Shown: positions 62,155-64,000 of the stretch, piece after piece
Position numbering within the stretch: position 1 is the first letter of the stretch
How the letters are laid out: each line of letters starts with the position of its first letter
NCBI RefSeq assembly: GCF_002735905.1
Contig: NZ_PEBD01000005.1
Span: forward strand, 248,001 to 312,000
Origin: Williamsia muralis
Lineage (GTDB): Bacteria; Actinomycetota; Actinomycetes; Mycobacteriales; Mycobacteriaceae
Direction of reading: 5' to 3'
Length of the DNA: 64,000 bases
Translations under genes and position numbers: made by a program
The notes under the pieces: model-generated
What the model saw: only the letters and a program-made list of their open reading frames with translations
Database searches by the model: none
Told to the model about the DNA's origin: nothing

Positions 62155-62435
62155 CACAGGTGTTTGTAGACGTCGTCGAGAGTCAGGCCGCGTTTGATCA
62201 TCATCACCTGAAGCCAATAGAGCAACTGAGATATCTCCTCGGCGGTCGCCTCCGCACTCTCGTGCTCGGCAGCGAGCCACACCTCGCCGGCTTCCTCGAT
62301 GATCTTCTTGCCGAGGGCGTGCACTCCCTTGTCGAGAGCGGTAACCGTTCCGCTTCCCTCGGGACGGGTGGCGGCCCGATCGGTCAACTCGGCGAACAGC
62401 TCATCGAAGGTCTTCACGGTGCTCAAGTGTTCCAT
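62154..62435 (-). CDS. hisE: Phosphoribosyl-ATP pyrophosphohydrolase
   Basis: 93 residues, same length as the M. tuberculosis protein. The MazG-like all-alpha fold shows [17 protein letters not shown] and [14 protein letters not shown] with the metal-binding Glu residues. It removes pyrophosphate from the HisG product. With the ATG at 62433-62435 it overlaps the upstream HAD gene by 35 bases; a GTG at 62417 would shorten the overlap. Confidence 0.95.
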   Translation of the reverse strand: MEHLSTVKTFDELFAELTDRAATRPEGSGTVTALDKGVHALGKKIIEEAGEVWLAAEHESAEATAEEISQLLYWLQVMMIKRGLTLDDVYKHL

Positions 62436-63096
62436 TGGACGCCGCAGCAAGGTCGTCGAGGGTCAGTCCGACGAGGCTCTCCCGCAGTGTGCGACGCGGA
62501 CCACCGGAAACCGGCGCCTCCGACGGGATGACGATCACCGCGCAGCCGGCAGCGCTGGCCGCCTGTGACCCGGTCGGCGAATCCTCCACGGCCAGACAGT
62601 GCGACGGGTCGACGCCGAGCAGCCGTGCCGCTTTCAGGTAGGGGTCGGGTTGGGGCTTGCCGAGCGGTACCTCGTCGCCGCACACAGTCGCCTCGAACCG
62701 ATGTCTCCCGATCGTCTCGAGCGCCTCGTCGGTCAACTCGCGCTCGGTGTTGGTCACCAACGCCATCGCGATGCCCTGCTCACCGATGAGGTCGAGGGCC
62801 TCGCGAGCTCCGGGCATCCAGGGAATCCCGAGCTTGAACAACGCCGACACCCGCGCGCGGAGCCACGCGGCCCGGCCGGGGTAGTCGCGTTCGCCGTCGG
62901 GCACGCCCGCGGCCACGAACACCTTGGTCAACGCGTCGGTCATCGAATTACCGAGCGTCGATTGGCGGAGTGCATGGTCCATCTCGATGCCCAGGTCGGC
63001 AGCGAGGTCGGCCATTGCGACGTCCCACAGCTTTTCCGAGTCGAGCAGTGTGCCGTCCATGTCCCAGAAGACGGCGTCGGGTAGATCGCTCACCAC
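62401..63096 (-). CDS. HAD-superfamily phosphatase (phosphoglucomutase/phosphatase-like)
   Basis: 231 residues. Motif [11 protein letters not shown] (two catalytic Asp), motif II VTNTE, motif III Lys in GKPQPDPY and motif IV VEDSPTG are intact, with a small helical cap between motifs I and II. The substrate is not determined; some members next to his genes could act as histidinol-phosphate phosphatase, but nothing here proves it. It overlaps hisE by 35 bases, suggesting one transcript with hisE-hisG. Confidence 0.88.
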   Translation of the reverse strand: MVSDLPDAVFWDMDGTLLDSEKLWDVAMADLAADLGIEMDHALRQSTLGNSMTDALTKVFVAAGVPDGERDYPGRAAWLRARVSALFKLGIPWMPGAREALDLIGEQGIAMALVTNTERELTDEALETIGRHRFEATVCGDEVPLGKPQPDPYLKAARLLGVDPSHCLAVEDSPTGSQAASAAGCAVIVIPSEAPVSGGPRRTLRESLVGLTLDDLAAASNGTLEHREDLR

Positions 63097-63175
63097 GTCA
63101 TCCTTCCCGACGCCGGCCCAGGAAGAAAATCGTGCTGCCTGCGTGGGCTACCGGTCCCGGCTGGACCCACCTCTG

Positions 63176-64000
63176 CTAGCGCTTGCCGGCACTCCACGCA
63201 TAGGGCAACTCGGTACCGTTGAGGACGTACGCCCCGACCGCCTGCGACTTGAAGATCGATGGATTGTGCGTGGAGATCGTCCGCGCATTGCGCCAGTGTC
63301 GATCCAGTCGCAGGCTCTCGGAGGTGATGGAAGCCCCGCCGACCTCGAAGAGCTGAGTCGTCGCGGCCAGGACCAGATCGATGACGGTCAATTGTGCTTG
63401 TGCCGCAGCGACTTCGGCTCGATCGAGCAACTCCGGATCCTGAGCGGTCGAACTGTCGGCAAGTACCTCGTCGAGGACGTCGGCAACTGCCAGCACCGCC
63501 GCGCGCGCAGTGAACGCGGCACTCGACAGCTTTCCGATGACCTGCTGCACCAGCGGATCCTCCCTGGGCAGATCCGCGGCGGCATGGGTGTACGAGCGAG
63601 TCCGGTCGCGAACCCACGCCGCAGCGTCGTCGGTGGCGCGCTGCGCGATACCTGCCAGCACGGCCAGTTGCACCAGCTGCAGATACGACGTGGCATAGGT
63701 CTTTCCAGCGCCGCCGTATCCTGGTCCCAGGATACGGTCTGGGCTGACCACGACATTGCTGAATTCCGTTGTGCCGCTGGCCGTCAGCCTTTGTCCGAAG
63801 CCATCCCAATCGTCATGCTGGGTGACGCCGTCGGCGTGTGCGTCGACGAGCACCGACACACGTTCGCCGTCCTGGTCCGCGGCGACCAGGATGTGGTCCG
63901 AATACAGCGACCCGGTGCTGTAGTACTTCGTGCCGTTGAGCACCCACTGGTCGCCGTCGCGGGTCAGGCGCGTCTGGTAGCGGTCCACGGCACCCACGCC
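63176..64000 (-). CDS. DszC/SfnB-like acyl-CoA dehydrogenase-fold monooxygenase, partial
   Basis: The gene runs off the right edge; about 275 C-terminal residues are seen and the N-terminus (probably over 100 residues) is missing, so the Met near the edge is not taken as the start. YSTGSLYSDHILVAA, GFGQRLTASGTTEFSNVVV and the C-terminal RHWRNARTISTHNPSIFKSQAVGAYVLNG are typical of the flavin-dependent DszC/SfnB/DibB class, which oxidises organosulphur or related compounds using reduced flavin. The conserved HNP near the C-terminus is the active-site region in DszC. The specific substrate cannot be told. Confidence 0.85.
   Translation of the reverse strand, partial: GVGAVDRYQTRLTRDGDQWVLNGTKYYSTGSLYSDHILVAADQDGERVSVLVDAHADGVTQHDDWDGFGQRLTASGTTEFSNVVVSPDRILGPGYGGAGKTYATSYLQLVQLAVLAGIAQRATDDAAAWVRDRTRSYTHAAADLPREDPLVQQVIGKLSSAAFTARAAVLAVADVLDEVLADSSTAQDPELLDRAEVAAAQAQLTVIDLVLAATTQLFEVGGASITSESLRLDRHWRNARTISTHNPSIFKSQAVGAYVLNGTELPYAWSAGKR

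Overview
This 64 kb window comes from a high-GC actinobacterium of the order Mycobacteriales. The evidence is the complete Pup-proteasome system (dop, pup, prcB, prcA, pafA, pafB, pafC, mpa), rbpA, separate ppm1 and lnt genes, a 13E12-family HNH gene and frequent GTG starts. Gene order follows the Mycobacterium tuberculosis Rv2049c-Rv2122c region closely but in shortened form. A DszC-like flavin monooxygenase and a DesA3-like desaturase would suit Gordonia or a close relative; the genus is an inference.

Layout. 1-4190 (all minus): a PAP2/diacylglycerol kinase fusion (cut by the window edge), a class III cyclase, and an acyl desaturase with its reductase. 4340-15178: a tellurite-resistance-like (Ter) stress island. 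It has a DUF475/TerC-superfamily membrane gene and terD on the minus strand, then seven plus-strand genes, the first six overlapping or nearly touching. These seven encode a coiled-coil protein, a citrate-lyase-like aldolase, PRTase-TRSP, PRTase-PELOTA, a HAD phosphatase and two TerD fusion proteins. This resembles the predicted Ter nucleoside-like metabolite module, but no ATP-grasp or TelA gene is visible. 15197-20717: a zinc-finger protein, rbpA, and ppm1-lnt-amidohydrolase-fxsA.

20846-33981: a cobalamin (aerobic, late-cobalt) cluster. cobN has a cobalamin riboswitch in its leader and is divergent from cobG-cobH-cobIJ; cobK-cobM-cobL-SDR converge on the latter. cobF is not present. A lower-GC gene fusing a TerD domain to a PD-(D/E)xK-like nuclease domain sits between the SDR and an F420-dependent biliverdin reductase homologue; the M. 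tuberculosis counterparts (Rv2073c, Rv2074) are adjacent. 34024-35583: a 13E12/HNH gene with an SOS-box-like site upstream.

35984-58336: an M24 peptidase, a hydrolase, a 5'-3' exonuclease, a DUF4333 protein, helY-tatC-tatA, pafC-pafB-pafA-prcA-prcB-pup-dop, then glgP and an FHA-FHA-ABC exporter (Rv1747-like) between dop and mpa. 58515-64000: trmI, a RecB-type nuclease, a thioesterase, hisG-hisE-HAD, and a DszC/SfnB-like gene cut by the right edge.

No rRNA, tRNA, CRISPR array or insertion sequence was recognised. The most interesting content is the Ter island together with the distant TerD-nuclease fusion. Three of the four TerD proteins share a divergent TerD domain that begins L-V-x-G-Q-N and lacks the canonical acidic calcium loops.
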